This document shows, in pieces, positions 51,941-60,132 of a stretch of DNA of 64,000 bases (position 1 is its first letter; each line of letters starts with the position of its first letter). The stretch covers positions 1 to 64,000 of the forward strand of contig CACIJJ010000005.1 of the NCBI GenBank assembly GCA_902587025.1. Reading direction: 5' to 3'. Under the pieces are notes generated by a model. It saw only the letters and a list, made by a program, of their open reading frames with translations, did not search any database and was not told the DNA's origin. This DNA is from an uncultured Candidatus Actinomarina sp. Its GTDB lineage: Bacteria > Actinomycetota > Acidimicrobiia > Actinomarinales > Actinomarinaceae. The position numbers and the translations under genes are program-made.

Positions 51941-52717
51941 TTAGTCTGATGAGACATTTCTAACCACGTCATCAAAGGTTTTTTCTGTTTTGTACCATCT
52001 CATCCAAATTGTTAATATTGATACCCAAAGAATTATTCCTCCACCTAATTTCAAAATTAATCCACCAAGAACCTGATCATTCAAAGTAGAAATATTAAAT
52101 ATGTTATCAATGCCAACATATGCTGAATATAGAGGTTCGGTACCAAATGCTAAGAAACTTGCAGGCACTGTCGGTAATAATGATTGTAAAAACAGGTATC
52201 CTATGCTTGCAGCCGAACTTAACCTTTTTATTTCATCGCTGAAACCAATAACTGGGACCCACATGTTAAGTGATACAAGCAACATTATTGAATGTACAAA
52301 AAAATGAAATATATGATTAGTGACCATCAAGTTAACAACTGTACTCCAATGCATTCCTACCATTACAAAATTAAATAAAAAGAAAGCAACTACAGGTTTA
52401 CTAGTGATTTTAAGTAGATTTATAAAAGGTTTTATTGATATTAATTTTTTCTGTGAACTGTGTAGACCAAGAAGAAGCAATGGGGGAGAAACAAGTGCAA
52501 GTACTAAATGCTCAACAGAGTGAACTGAAAACAGATATTTTTCTCCAATATCATGTATTGGCCAGTCTGTAAAGAGCCAAAGAATAAACAAGCCAGAATA
52601 CCAAAATTTTCTTTTTGGTTTTTTTAATTCATTGTTATCGGTTGTGTATTCAAAAAATATAACTAATGAGATAATAAGTGCCCATACGTCAAAATGTGGA
52701 TGCCATTCAAGAATCAT
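51941..52717 (-). CDS. ctaG: Cytochrome oxidase copper-assembly protein, caa3-type CtaG
   Basis: A 258-residue membrane protein of the caa3_CtaG family, with about seven membrane helices. FTDWPIHDIGEKYLFSVHSVEHLVLALVSPPLLLLG gives the characteristic His-rich helix pair, and MVGMHWSTVVN and LGGLILKLGGGIILW are family blocks. It is required for assembling the CuB/CuA centres of caa3 oxidase in Bacillus relatives. It lies 1 nt after the subunit IV stop. Confidence 0.92.
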   Translation of the reverse strand: MILEWHPHFDVWALIISLVIFFEYTTDNNELKKPKRKFWYSGLFILWLFTDWPIHDIGEKYLFSVHSVEHLVLALVSPPLLLLGLHSSQKKLISIKPFINLLKITSKPVVAFFLFNFVMVGMHWSTVVNLMVTNHIFHFFVHSIMLLVSLNMWVPVIGFSDEIKRLSSAASIGYLFLQSLLPTVPASFLAFGTEPLYSAYVGIDNIFNISTLNDQVLGGLILKLGGGIILWVSILTIWMRWYKTEKTFDDVVRNVSSD

Positions 52718-52718
52718 A

Positions 52719-53018
52719 TTAAAAGAAATTACCTACAGCACGCTCAATCATTACAATTGCAAACAATATCAAAGCAAGAATCATTCCACCTGCAAAAAAT
52801 TTATTTACCAAACTATTTTCATATCTCAAGTGCATAAACCAACCAACCACAATTACAAATTTCCCAACAGCTAAAATAATCAATAATGGTGGTGCAAGAG
52901 CGCCAACAATATCTTCAGTGTAATATAGTGCAACCTCTATTGCTGTAAGTATTGCTAGAACAATTGCAATTTGTACATATTTTGTTGGGCTGGGGTGTTC
53001 TTTATGTGTTTCTGACAT
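52719..53018 (-). CDS. ctaF: Cytochrome c oxidase subunit IV (CtaF-like)
   Basis: A 99-residue protein from ATG 53018, starting MSETHKEHPSPTKY, with three hydrophobic helices. IAIVLAILTAIEVALYYTE and VVGWFMHLRYENSL are typical of prokaryotic oxidase subunit IV. The ATG overlaps the subunit III stop by 1 nt (TAATG). A longer frame from 53054 would lie inside ctaE. Confidence 0.92.
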   Translation of the reverse strand: MSETHKEHPSPTKYVQIAIVLAILTAIEVALYYTEDIVGALAPPLLIILAVGKFVIVVGWFMHLRYENSLVNKFFAGGMILALILFAIVMIERAVGNFF

Positions 53019-53602
53019 TAGATAAGATAGACTACCGTAAACAACACAATCCAAACAATGTCAACAAAGTGCCAATAAAGTGCAATAAATTCAAGATTCA
53101 TACCTTCATTTAGAGACAAGCCTTTTTGTCTTTGCCCAATGCCCCATAAAGCTAGTAACAAAACAACACCAATAAATACATGAAGTCCATGAAAGCCAGT
53201 CAAAACATAAAAAGTTGAACTGAAGATGTTGGTTGATAATTCAAACCCCTTATGATAAAACTCTGTAAACTCATAGATCTGGCCAGCTAAAAAAACAGCA
53301 CCAAGCATAGCTGTTGCAAGTAACCAAACCCTAGTTTTTTCTTGATCATTAGTCTCAAGCGCGTTGTGCGCTAGGACCATTGTTAATGAGCTCATTAACA
53401 AGACGAAAGAACTGACAGATGTAAATGGAATATCGTAAACATCAGTTAATTTGATACCTGGAAAATCTCTACCTTTAAAGATTAAAAAAGTAGTGATTAA
53501 GGTTCCAAAAAATAAGATTTCGGTTGATAAAAATACCCAAAACCCTAATTTTCTTGTTTCAACTCCAGTTGGTTCATGAGGATAAGCGTGGGCATCACTC
53601 AT
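53018..53602 (-). CDS. ctaE: Cytochrome c oxidase subunit III
   Basis: A 194-residue subunit from ATG 53602. Helix blocks KLGFWVFLSTEILFFGTLITTF, GAVFLAGQIYEF and FYVLTGFHGLHVFIGVVLL, with the end ALYWHFVDIVWIVLFTVVYL, match bacterial subunit III of the short, five-helix type. The ATG overlaps the ctaD stop by 8 nt. Confidence 0.94.
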   Translation of the reverse strand: MSDAHAYPHEPTGVETRKLGFWVFLSTEILFFGTLITTFLIFKGRDFPGIKLTDVYDIPFTSVSSFVLLMSSLTMVLAHNALETNDQEKTRVWLLATAMLGAVFLAGQIYEFTEFYHKGFELSTNIFSSTFYVLTGFHGLHVFIGVVLLLALWGIGQRQKGLSLNEGMNLEFIALYWHFVDIVWIVLFTVVYLI

Positions 53603-55583
53603 AGTTTTTAGACTCTCTCGATTCTGGCTCTTCTTCTGAGCTTTCAAACTCTTCCTCTAGAGGCTCGGTCCCCCAACCAAAACCACCAATCAGTAGCATA
53701 ATTACGCCAATCATTGCTAGTGGTATCGACTTGTAAATTATTGCATATCCCAAAAAAGGAAGACCAAAAGCCATAATTACTGGAAAATAAGACGGGCTAG
53801 GAAGATGTATTTCCTCTTTTGGATTTAGTCCTTCTTCCTCAAGTTGTAGTAACAAATCATCCGTACCTTCTCTCCTTACTGCTCTACCATCCTCATCTTC
53901 TCCATATTTTTGATGCCAAAAATCATCTAACGATTTAACTTCAGGTGCGTTTGAAAAATTCCACACCGGAGTAGGAGAAGGAATACTCCACTCAATTGTT
54001 CTTGCGTCCCAGGGATCAAAAGGAGCAACCTCACCTTTTCTTCTTGAATATATCCAGTTTGCCATAAAAACAAGAGTTGCAATGGCTAGAATGAACGCAC
54101 CAATCGTAACAATTAGATTCCAAAATCCAAGATTGGTTTCTTCAGCATACACCCAAGTTCTTCTAACTTGACCCTGTAGTCCTAACCAATGCATTGGTCC
54201 AAAAGTTAAATTAAAACCAATAATCATTAGCCAAAAGTGAATTTTCCCCATTGTCTCGTTGTACATTCTTCCCCATACTTTTGGAAACCAGAAATAAAGT
54301 CCTGAAAAAATTCCAAAAAGAGCACCACCAAAAAGTACATAGTGGAAATGTGCAACTATATAATATGTATCTGTTTGTTGTGTATCTGCTGGCACCACTG
54401 AATGTGTAACACCACTTAAGCCACCAATTACAAACATCCCTATAAATCCTAAAGCAAATAACATTGGGGTATTAAGAGTTAGTTTTCCTCCCCAAATTGT
54501 CCCAAGCCAATTAAATATTTTAACCCCTGTAGGTACTGCGATAATCATTGTTGATAGACCAAATCCAGCCTGTGCCACAGGACTAATTGCAGATGCAAAC
54601 ATATGATGTGCCCAGACACCAAATCCAATAAATGCAATTCCAAATCCAGCGAACACTATTGCTGGATATCCAAATAATGGTTTTCTTGAAAAAGTTGGGA
54701 GGACTTCTGAAACTATCCCAAAAGCTGGAAGGATAAGAATATAAACTTCTGGATGACCAAATAACCAGAAGAGATGTTGCCATAACACTGGATCGCCACC
54801 ACCTTCAGTGAGAAAGAAAGTTGTGCCAAATTGCCTATCAAATGTCACGAAAAATAAAGCAATTGCGATTATTGGCAAAGAAAAAGCGAGAAGGAATGAA
54901 ACGGCAAATGTCATCCAGGTAAATACTGGCATTCTCATTAATCTCATTCCTTTAGTCCTCATGTTAAGAATTGTTGTGATGAAATTAAATGCAGAAACGA
55001 GGGATGCGATACCTAGAATCTGAAGTCCAATTGCCCAATAGTCCATTGCGGTACCAGGTGAATACTTAAGACCTGCATTAGGTTGGTATCCAAACCAGCC
55101 ACCATTAGGTGCTGAAGCCAATCGACTGACTTCCTCAGCTAGATAACCTCCTTCTGGAGCACCGGCTGTACCAAAAAGAAAAGTTGAGTATAGAAACAAT
55201 CCACCTGCAATAAATATCCAAAAAGAAAGTGCATTTAGTCTTGGGAAAGCCACATCTCTTGCTCCAATTTGTAACGGTAAAAGATAATTAAAGAATGCAG
55301 CACTTATCGGCATGATCGCTAAAAATATCATTGTTGTTCCGTGCATTGTAAACATTGCATTATATTCAGCAGCACTCAAGAAGTTGTTATCAGGTTGGGA
55401 TAACTGGATTCTTAATAAAAGAGCTTCAAGCCCGCCGACTAGCAAAAAGAAAAATGCAGCATAACCATACATTATGCCAATCCTTTTATGATCAACAGTT
55501 GTGATCCAGCTCCACACACCTTCTTCAGAGGAAGGTCTTGAAAAAATATTCCTTTGTTTTTTTGGTTCTATAATTTTCGTCAT
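53595..55583 (-). CDS. ctaD: Cytochrome c oxidase subunit I
   Basis: A 662-residue heme-copper oxidase core. HGTTMIFLAIMP carries the low-spin heme His, FGHPEVYILILPAFG holds the CuB His and the cross-linked Tyr, HHMF supplies CuB ligands, and HFHYVLFGG carries heme a and a3 His. Type A oxygen chemistry and proton pumping are inferred from the EVY motif. About 130 extra C-terminal residues form two further helices with an acidic tail. It begins 4 nt inside the ctaC end. Confidence 0.98.
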   Translation of the reverse strand: MTKIIEPKKQRNIFSRPSSEEGVWSWITTVDHKRIGIMYGYAAFFFLLVGGLEALLLRIQLSQPDNNFLSAAEYNAMFTMHGTTMIFLAIMPISAAFFNYLLPLQIGARDVAFPRLNALSFWIFIAGGLFLYSTFLFGTAGAPEGGYLAEEVSRLASAPNGGWFGYQPNAGLKYSPGTAMDYWAIGLQILGIASLVSAFNFITTILNMRTKGMRLMRMPVFTWMTFAVSFLLAFSLPIIAIALFFVTFDRQFGTTFFLTEGGGDPVLWQHLFWLFGHPEVYILILPAFGIVSEVLPTFSRKPLFGYPAIVFAGFGIAFIGFGVWAHHMFASAISPVAQAGFGLSTMIIAVPTGVKIFNWLGTIWGGKLTLNTPMLFALGFIGMFVIGGLSGVTHSVVPADTQQTDTYYIVAHFHYVLFGGALFGIFSGLYFWFPKVWGRMYNETMGKIHFWLMIIGFNLTFGPMHWLGLQGQVRRTWVYAEETNLGFWNLIVTIGAFILAIATLVFMANWIYSRRKGEVAPFDPWDARTIEWSIPSPTPVWNFSNAPEVKSLDDFWHQKYGEDEDGRAVRREGTDDLLLQLEEEGLNPKEEIHLPSPSYFPVIMAFGLPFLGYAIIYKSIPLAMIGVIMLLIGGFGWGTEPLEEEFESSEEEPESRESKNYE

Positions 55584-56596
55584 TTAAGTGTTCCTAAATA
55601 TTCTATTAAAGCTTCAATCTCTCTCTCAGTCAATTCTAGATTAGGCATGAAAGTACCTGGTTTTAACTCAGCTGGATTTGCTAACCATTTTGTTAAATTT
55701 TCACTATTGTTTTTTAATGCTGCTCCTGCAAAGACATTTCTATTTCCAAAATGTGTTAAGTTGGGGGCTATCCGTTCACCTTGAACATCCCAAACTCCAC
55801 CAATAACATGGCATTGGGTACAGCCTGCATTTAGATATACCTGCTGCCCTTCATATGCCAAGGAACCTTCAGAAAGTGTATTATCAGCATTTTTTTGTTC
55901 ATTAATTACCCAGGCATCAAAATCTGATTCAGACATTGATAAAACTCTACCTCTCATTTTTGAGTGACTTAATCCACAGTATTCTCCACATTGTGCCCAA
56001 AATTCTTCTGCATTATCAGCATGTAAATTTAAATAAGTTTTCTGTCCAGGAACAAGATACCTTTTTCCATTTAATTTAGGAACCCAGTAATTATGAAGGA
56101 CATCATTTGACCACATCTCTAATCTAATTGGAGTATCTTCAGGAATTACAAGTACATTTGCTGTCGTTATTCCATAATCTGGATATTTATACTCAAACCA
56201 CCACTGGTGCCCAATTACTTCAATTTTTAGAGCATCCTCTGGTTCTCTTGCAAGATCAAATATCGTTCTTACTGTAGGAACCGCGATAGAAGCTAAAATA
56301 ATTACCGGAATTATTGTCCACAAAATTTCTAAAAAATTATTTCCATGAATTTGTTTAGGCTCAGGTTTGTCTGGAGAATCTTTAAAATAAAAAACTGAAA
56401 ACAGTAAAGCACCTTGAACAATAAAGAATATAACAACTGCAATCCAAAATGTTAACCAAAACAACTCATCAATTGTTCTTGCATAGGGACCAGCTGGACT
56501 CAAAGAGTCAAGAGGAGCATCCTCAATACATGCAGTAATGAATAAAAAACTGCATAGGATAAAGTTTTTAGGTTTTAAAAATTTTTTTATATGCAT
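55580..56596 (-). CDS. ctaC: Cytochrome c oxidase subunit II fused to cytochrome c (caa3 type)
   Basis: A 338-residue subunit II. A lipobox FITAC ends the signal region (Cys23), two membrane helices follow, and the CuA centre is in AQCGEYCGLSHSKM with an upstream His in DVLHNYWVPKL. The C-terminal 90 residues are a c-type cytochrome with AGCTQCHVIGG (CxxCH) and PGTFMPNL supplying the axial Met. So the oxidase carries its own heme c. The gene is first in the oxidase operon and diverges from ctaB. Confidence 0.96.
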   Translation of the reverse strand: MHIKKFLKPKNFILCSFLFITACIEDAPLDSLSPAGPYARTIDELFWLTFWIAVVIFFIVQGALLFSVFYFKDSPDKPEPKQIHGNNFLEILWTIIPVIILASIAVPTVRTIFDLAREPEDALKIEVIGHQWWFEYKYPDYGITTANVLVIPEDTPIRLEMWSNDVLHNYWVPKLNGKRYLVPGQKTYLNLHADNAEEFWAQCGEYCGLSHSKMRGRVLSMSESDFDAWVINEQKNADNTLSEGSLAYEGQQVYLNAGCTQCHVIGGVWDVQGERIAPNLTHFGNRNVFAGAALKNNSENLTKWLANPAELKPGTFMPNLELTEREIEALIEYLGTLK

Positions 56597-56672
56597 AAAT
56601 TATCTAGTCAATATTTAAGAATAGCGTCTACACCTGAAATAGGGTAATTATAAGTTAAAGTCTAAGCGTCGT

Positions 56673-56678
56673 TACTAT
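56673..56678 (+). promoter_or_regulatory. -10-like TACTAT for ctaB
   Basis: TACTAT lies 6 nt before ATG 56685 in the 88-nt divergent ctaC/ctaB gap. AGCGTC occurs twice in that gap (near 56626 and 56665). Confidence 0.45.
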
Positions 56679-56684
56679 GTCAAT

Positions 56685-57566
56685 ATGAAGTCAAATAAAC
56701 CTTCCACGTTCAAAAGTTATTTAAAACTTTCTAAATTACGTGTTATTGAGTTGTTGCTAGTCACAACAGTTCCCTCAATGGTCATTTCAATATATGGTAT
56801 GCCACCTTTATCACTTGTCATATACACACTGGCCGGTGGAACTCTCCTAGCAATAAGTGCCAATGTTATGAACCAAGTTTTAGAAGTAGAGACAGACAAG
56901 CTTATGGAAAGAACATCAGATAGGCCAATTGTCACAGGTGAGCTTACAAAAACCAATGGAATAATCTACTCTATCTCATCTGGACTAATTGGATTTTTAA
57001 TTTTATATTTTTTAGTTACACCTCTTTCATCATTTATAGGATTAGCTGCCAATATTTTCTATGTATTTATTTACACCCTAATTTTGAAGCCAAGAACAAA
57101 TCAAAATATTGTCATTGGAGGCGCATCGGGAGCAGCCCCAGTATTAATTGGTTGGACCGCAACAGGTTCAGAACTGGAGACAGGACCTTGGGTTTTGTTC
57201 CTATTGGTTTTTATGTGGACACCTGCACATTTCTGGGCATTGTCAATTGAGAACAAAACAGATTATAAAAATGCTGAATTTCCAATGCTTCCTATTCAAG
57301 AAAGCTACAAAAGAACATGTATATTTATAGGTATTTACAGCTGTTCAACAGTTTTAATTTCCCTAGTAGCAGCACCAATTCTTCAATTAGGAATAATTTA
57401 TTTATTCGTATCTATATTTTTTGGAGTCAATTTAATGTATAAAGCATTTAATTTGTATAGGGAAAAAATAAAACCAATAAATTATTTTATATTTTCTAAC
57501 ACATATTTGGCTGTTATATTCATAAGTATTGTGGCAGATGTATTTTGGACTTTAAGGAATATTTAA
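56685..57566 (+). CDS. ctaB: Protoheme IX farnesyltransferase
   Basis: A 293-residue prenyltransferase that makes heme O for the oxidase. The UbiA-type Asp-rich motif is NVMNQVLEVETDKLMERTSDRP, and the second is in the YTLILKPRTNQNIVIGG region with WALSIENKTDYKNAEFPML. About nine hydrophobic helices. It diverges from the oxidase operon and precedes lgt by 1 nt. Confidence 0.95.
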   Translation: MKSNKPSTFKSYLKLSKLRVIELLLVTTVPSMVISIYGMPPLSLVIYTLAGGTLLAISANVMNQVLEVETDKLMERTSDRPIVTGELTKTNGIIYSISSGLIGFLILYFLVTPLSSFIGLAANIFYVFIYTLILKPRTNQNIVIGGASGAAPVLIGWTATGSELETGPWVLFLLVFMWTPAHFWALSIENKTDYKNAEFPMLPIQESYKRTCIFIGIYSCSTVLISLVAAPILQLGIIYLFVSIFFGVNLMYKAFNLYREKIKPINYFIFSNTYLAVIFISIVADVFWTLRNI

Positions 57567-57567
57567 A

Positions 57568-58392
57568 TTGCTTGACTCATTTTTATCAATAACCTACCCA
57601 CCAATTCCAATAACTAAGATAGGTCCGGTATTTTTTTCATTGCATGGTGTCTTTGCTGCGATTGGATTTTATTTTGGTGCAAATCATGCAATTAAACTTG
57701 CTGAAAAAGATGGTGCTAACTCAGACCTTTTTTCAGATGGGTTAACATGGGCAATATTTGGAGCAATATTGGGTGCTAGATTTTTTACAATACCTGCGCA
57801 CATAGGCGAAACTGGCTACGGTCTAGATGATATTTTTACGTTAGCTGGAAGCTATTCAATCATGGGAGGAATGGCAGGGGGTATAATTGCAGCTTTTTAC
57901 AGAATTCAAATAGTTGGAAAAGAAAGTTTCAAAAGATATGGTGATTATGCAGCTACTGGATTAATCCTAGGAACTGTAATTGGACGTATAGGTGATTTAG
58001 CAATAGTTGAGCATCTAGGTCGAAAAACAAACTTTTTTTTGGGTTATGAAATATTACCCGGATATGATGTTGCTCCACAACACAATGGTCTAGAGTGTGC
58101 TGAGCCACTTACAACATGTGGAACCTATCATCATGTAGCAATGTATGACATGCTATTGGCTTTAGTAGTTTTTTATATATTTATGAATTTAAAGAAGCGA
58201 TATGAATTTGGACCGGGTTCATGGATGGGATTATGGGCAGTTTGGTACGGAGTACAAAGATCGATCTTAGATACATTAAGGTTTGGTATGGGCGATGCAA
58301 CAATTGGTTCATTTACTTGGAATCAAGTAGGAGGTTTATTGTTAGCGTTATTGGGATTTTTATATTTTCAAAAAAATAAAAATTTAAAATAA
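57568..58392 (+). CDS. lgt: Prolipoprotein diacylglyceryl transferase family protein
   Basis: A 274-residue polytopic protein of the Lgt family, which transfers diacylglyceryl from phosphatidylglycerol to lipoprotein Cys. GARFFTIPAHIG, YSIMGGMAGG and GRIGDLAIVEHLGR are family positions, but the usual GRIGN reads GRIGD and the usual HGG-type motif reads MGG, so it belongs to a divergent branch. Start TTG 57568 is 1 nt after the ctaB stop. Lipoproteins in this window such as AapJ and CtaC would be its substrates. Confidence 0.87.
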   Translation: MLDSFLSITYPPIPITKIGPVFFSLHGVFAAIGFYFGANHAIKLAEKDGANSDLFSDGLTWAIFGAILGARFFTIPAHIGETGYGLDDIFTLAGSYSIMGGMAGGIIAAFYRIQIVGKESFKRYGDYAATGLILGTVIGRIGDLAIVEHLGRKTNFFLGYEILPGYDVAPQHNGLECAEPLTTCGTYHHVAMYDMLLALVVFYIFMNLKKRYEFGPGSWMGLWAVWYGVQRSILDTLRFGMGDATIGSFTWNQVGGLLLALLGFLYFQKNKNLK

Positions 58393-59307
58393 GCTATATA
58401 TAAATCCAAAATATGCAGCGATGAAAATAATTCCCACAAGGACATTTCTTTTTATAACGTATCTTGTTAAGAGAACTGCGAGGAAAGATACAAAATACAT
58501 AAGAAACATTTGATAATCAATATTTGAACTAATTTCGCCAGGTTCAAATATAATTGCAGATCCACCAACGAGACCAATATTAAATAGATTGGATCCAAAA
58601 ACATTTCCCATTATTAAATCTGGCTTCCTTAGTCTTGCTGCTGAAATTGCGCCTGCAACTTCAGGAAGGCTTGTTCCTATTGCAATTATTGTCACTCCTA
58701 CAATTAAGGATGATATGTTTAATAAGTCAGCAATTGCAATGGCATTATCAACCACTAACGAACTTCCAAATATTGTTATTGAGATCGCTAATATTCCCCT
58801 GAACCAAATAAATTTTTTTTCTTCCGAGACCAGTTCTTCTTCATCAATTGCTTCTTCATTAACCATCTTGTAAGTTACAAAAATAACAAGCGATAGTAAA
58901 ACAATCCCTAAAATTAATGGAAATTGGTTTGTAAGTATATAAGTTGATACAAATATTGTGGTAAATATCATCATCCACACAGGACTAATTTGATTTATAT
59001 TAATTTTTTTGGAAAAGTCTTTATCAATAAATAAATAAAGGACGGCCAAAACAAGTAATGAATTTGCAATATTGGATCCAATAATATTTCCGATGGCCAG
59101 GGACAAATCACCGTTGATAGCAGCTCCTGTACTTGTAAATAATTCTGGTGCTGATGTACCAAAACCTATAAAAGTAGCACCAATAACAGAATTTGGAAGT
59201 TTAAATTTAACTGCAATTTGAATAGCAGATTTGACCATTTCATCAGCGCCTTTAACTAAAAGTATTAGTCCTAAAACAAAACCACCGAATATTAAGAAAG
59301 TTTCCAT
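58384..59307 (-). CDS. Ca2+/Na+ (or K+) antiporter, CaCA family
   Basis: A 307-residue exchanger with two inverted alpha repeats: GATFIGFGTSAPELFTSTGAA followed by GNIIGSNIANSL, and TIIAIGTSLPEVAGAI followed by GNVFGSNLFNIGL. The conserved Glu and Asn in these helices bind cations. About ten helices, with an acidic loop (EEAIDEEELVSEEKK) between halves. It resembles YrbG/CaxA. It overlaps the lgt 3' end by 9 nt and lies 6 nt after the LLM gene stop. Confidence 0.92.
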   Translation of the reverse strand: METFLIFGGFVLGLILLVKGADEMVKSAIQIAVKFKLPNSVIGATFIGFGTSAPELFTSTGAAINGDLSLAIGNIIGSNIANSLLVLAVLYLFIDKDFSKKININQISPVWMMIFTTIFVSTYILTNQFPLILGIVLLSLVIFVTYKMVNEEAIDEEELVSEEKKFIWFRGILAISITIFGSSLVVDNAIAIADLLNISSLIVGVTIIAIGTSLPEVAGAISAARLRKPDLIMGNVFGSNLFNIGLVGGSAIIFEPGEISSNIDYQMFLMYFVSFLAVLLTRYVIKRNVLVGIIFIAAYFGFIYSLF

Positions 59308-59313
59308 AGGAAT

Positions 59314-60132
59314 CTAGTCTTTAGAGTCTCTCCAAGCAATCCACTCTTTGACGATTGACATGTCATAGTCTGGTCCATTTAGGGGAAGAGTTATTTCAGT
59401 TGCTCCTGCTTCAACAAGTTCATCGGCCTTGTCAATTCTCTTTAGGTCTATTCCTATTGACCTTCCAATCTCAGAGGGGTCTCTTCCTATTTCTTTACAC
59501 CAGTTATCTAAAACACTGTTTTTATGAGCCACTGTCTCTATACCTGAACGATCTTCTGTCTTTGTTGCAAATCCATGCCAAACATCTGCATACTGAGCTG
59601 TGATTCTCAAAGTAACTTTTTCTCCTCCACCGCCAATTAATATCGGAATTTTTCTTTTTGGTTGAGGATCTAACATTGCCATTCTTTTTTCAATTCTCTC
59701 AAGAGACTTTTCTAATTCTTTTAACCTCCAGATAGCAGTTCCGAATTCATAACCATATTCCTGATAATCTTGTTCGAACCAACCTGAACCAATTCCAAAA
59801 ACAAGTCTTCCATTTGATATATGGTCAATAGTTCTTGCCATATCAGTAAGCAATTCAGGATTTCTGTATGAATTACAGGTTACAAGAGGACCTATTTCTA
59901 TTTTTTCAGTTACTTCTGCCCAACTCGCAAGCATAGTCCAACACTCAAAATGTTTACCCTCTCTTCTTTCTCCTTCAGCCCATTGTGTACCATCTTCTTT
60001 ATATAAGGGGTAAAAGTGGTCCCAATTATAAAGAACGTCTGCCCCCAATTCTTCAGCTTCTACAGCTGCATTTCTTATTTGATCATATTCTGCATGCTGT
60101 GGGTGTAAAAATACTGCAATTCTAGGTTTCAT
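59314..60132 (-). CDS. LLM-class F420-dependent oxidoreductase
   Basis: A 272-residue luciferase-like TIM-barrel protein. GADVLYNWDHFYPLY and IGPLVTCNSYRNPELLTDMARTIDHISNGRLVFGIGSGWFEQDYQEYG are the family pattern seen in actinobacterial F420-dependent oxidoreductases. The substrate is unknown. F420 rather than FMN is inferred from the subgroup. It overlaps the aminopeptidase gene by 11 nt. Confidence 0.88.
   Translation of the reverse strand: MKPRIAVFLHPQHAEYDQIRNAAVEAEELGADVLYNWDHFYPLYKEDGTQWAEGERREGKHFECWTMLASWAEVTEKIEIGPLVTCNSYRNPELLTDMARTIDHISNGRLVFGIGSGWFEQDYQEYGYEFGTAIWRLKELEKSLERIEKRMAMLDPQPKRKIPILIGGGGEKVTLRITAQYADVWHGFATKTEDRSGIETVAHKNSVLDNWCKEIGRDPSEIGRSIGIDLKRIDKADELVEAGATEITLPLNGPDYDMSIVKEWIAWRDSKD

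Noticed and set aside
53603-53647. Longer N-terminus for oxidase subunit III
   Set aside because: It lies in the C-terminal codons of ctaD; ATG 53602 gives the typical MSDAHAY start with an 8-nt overlap.
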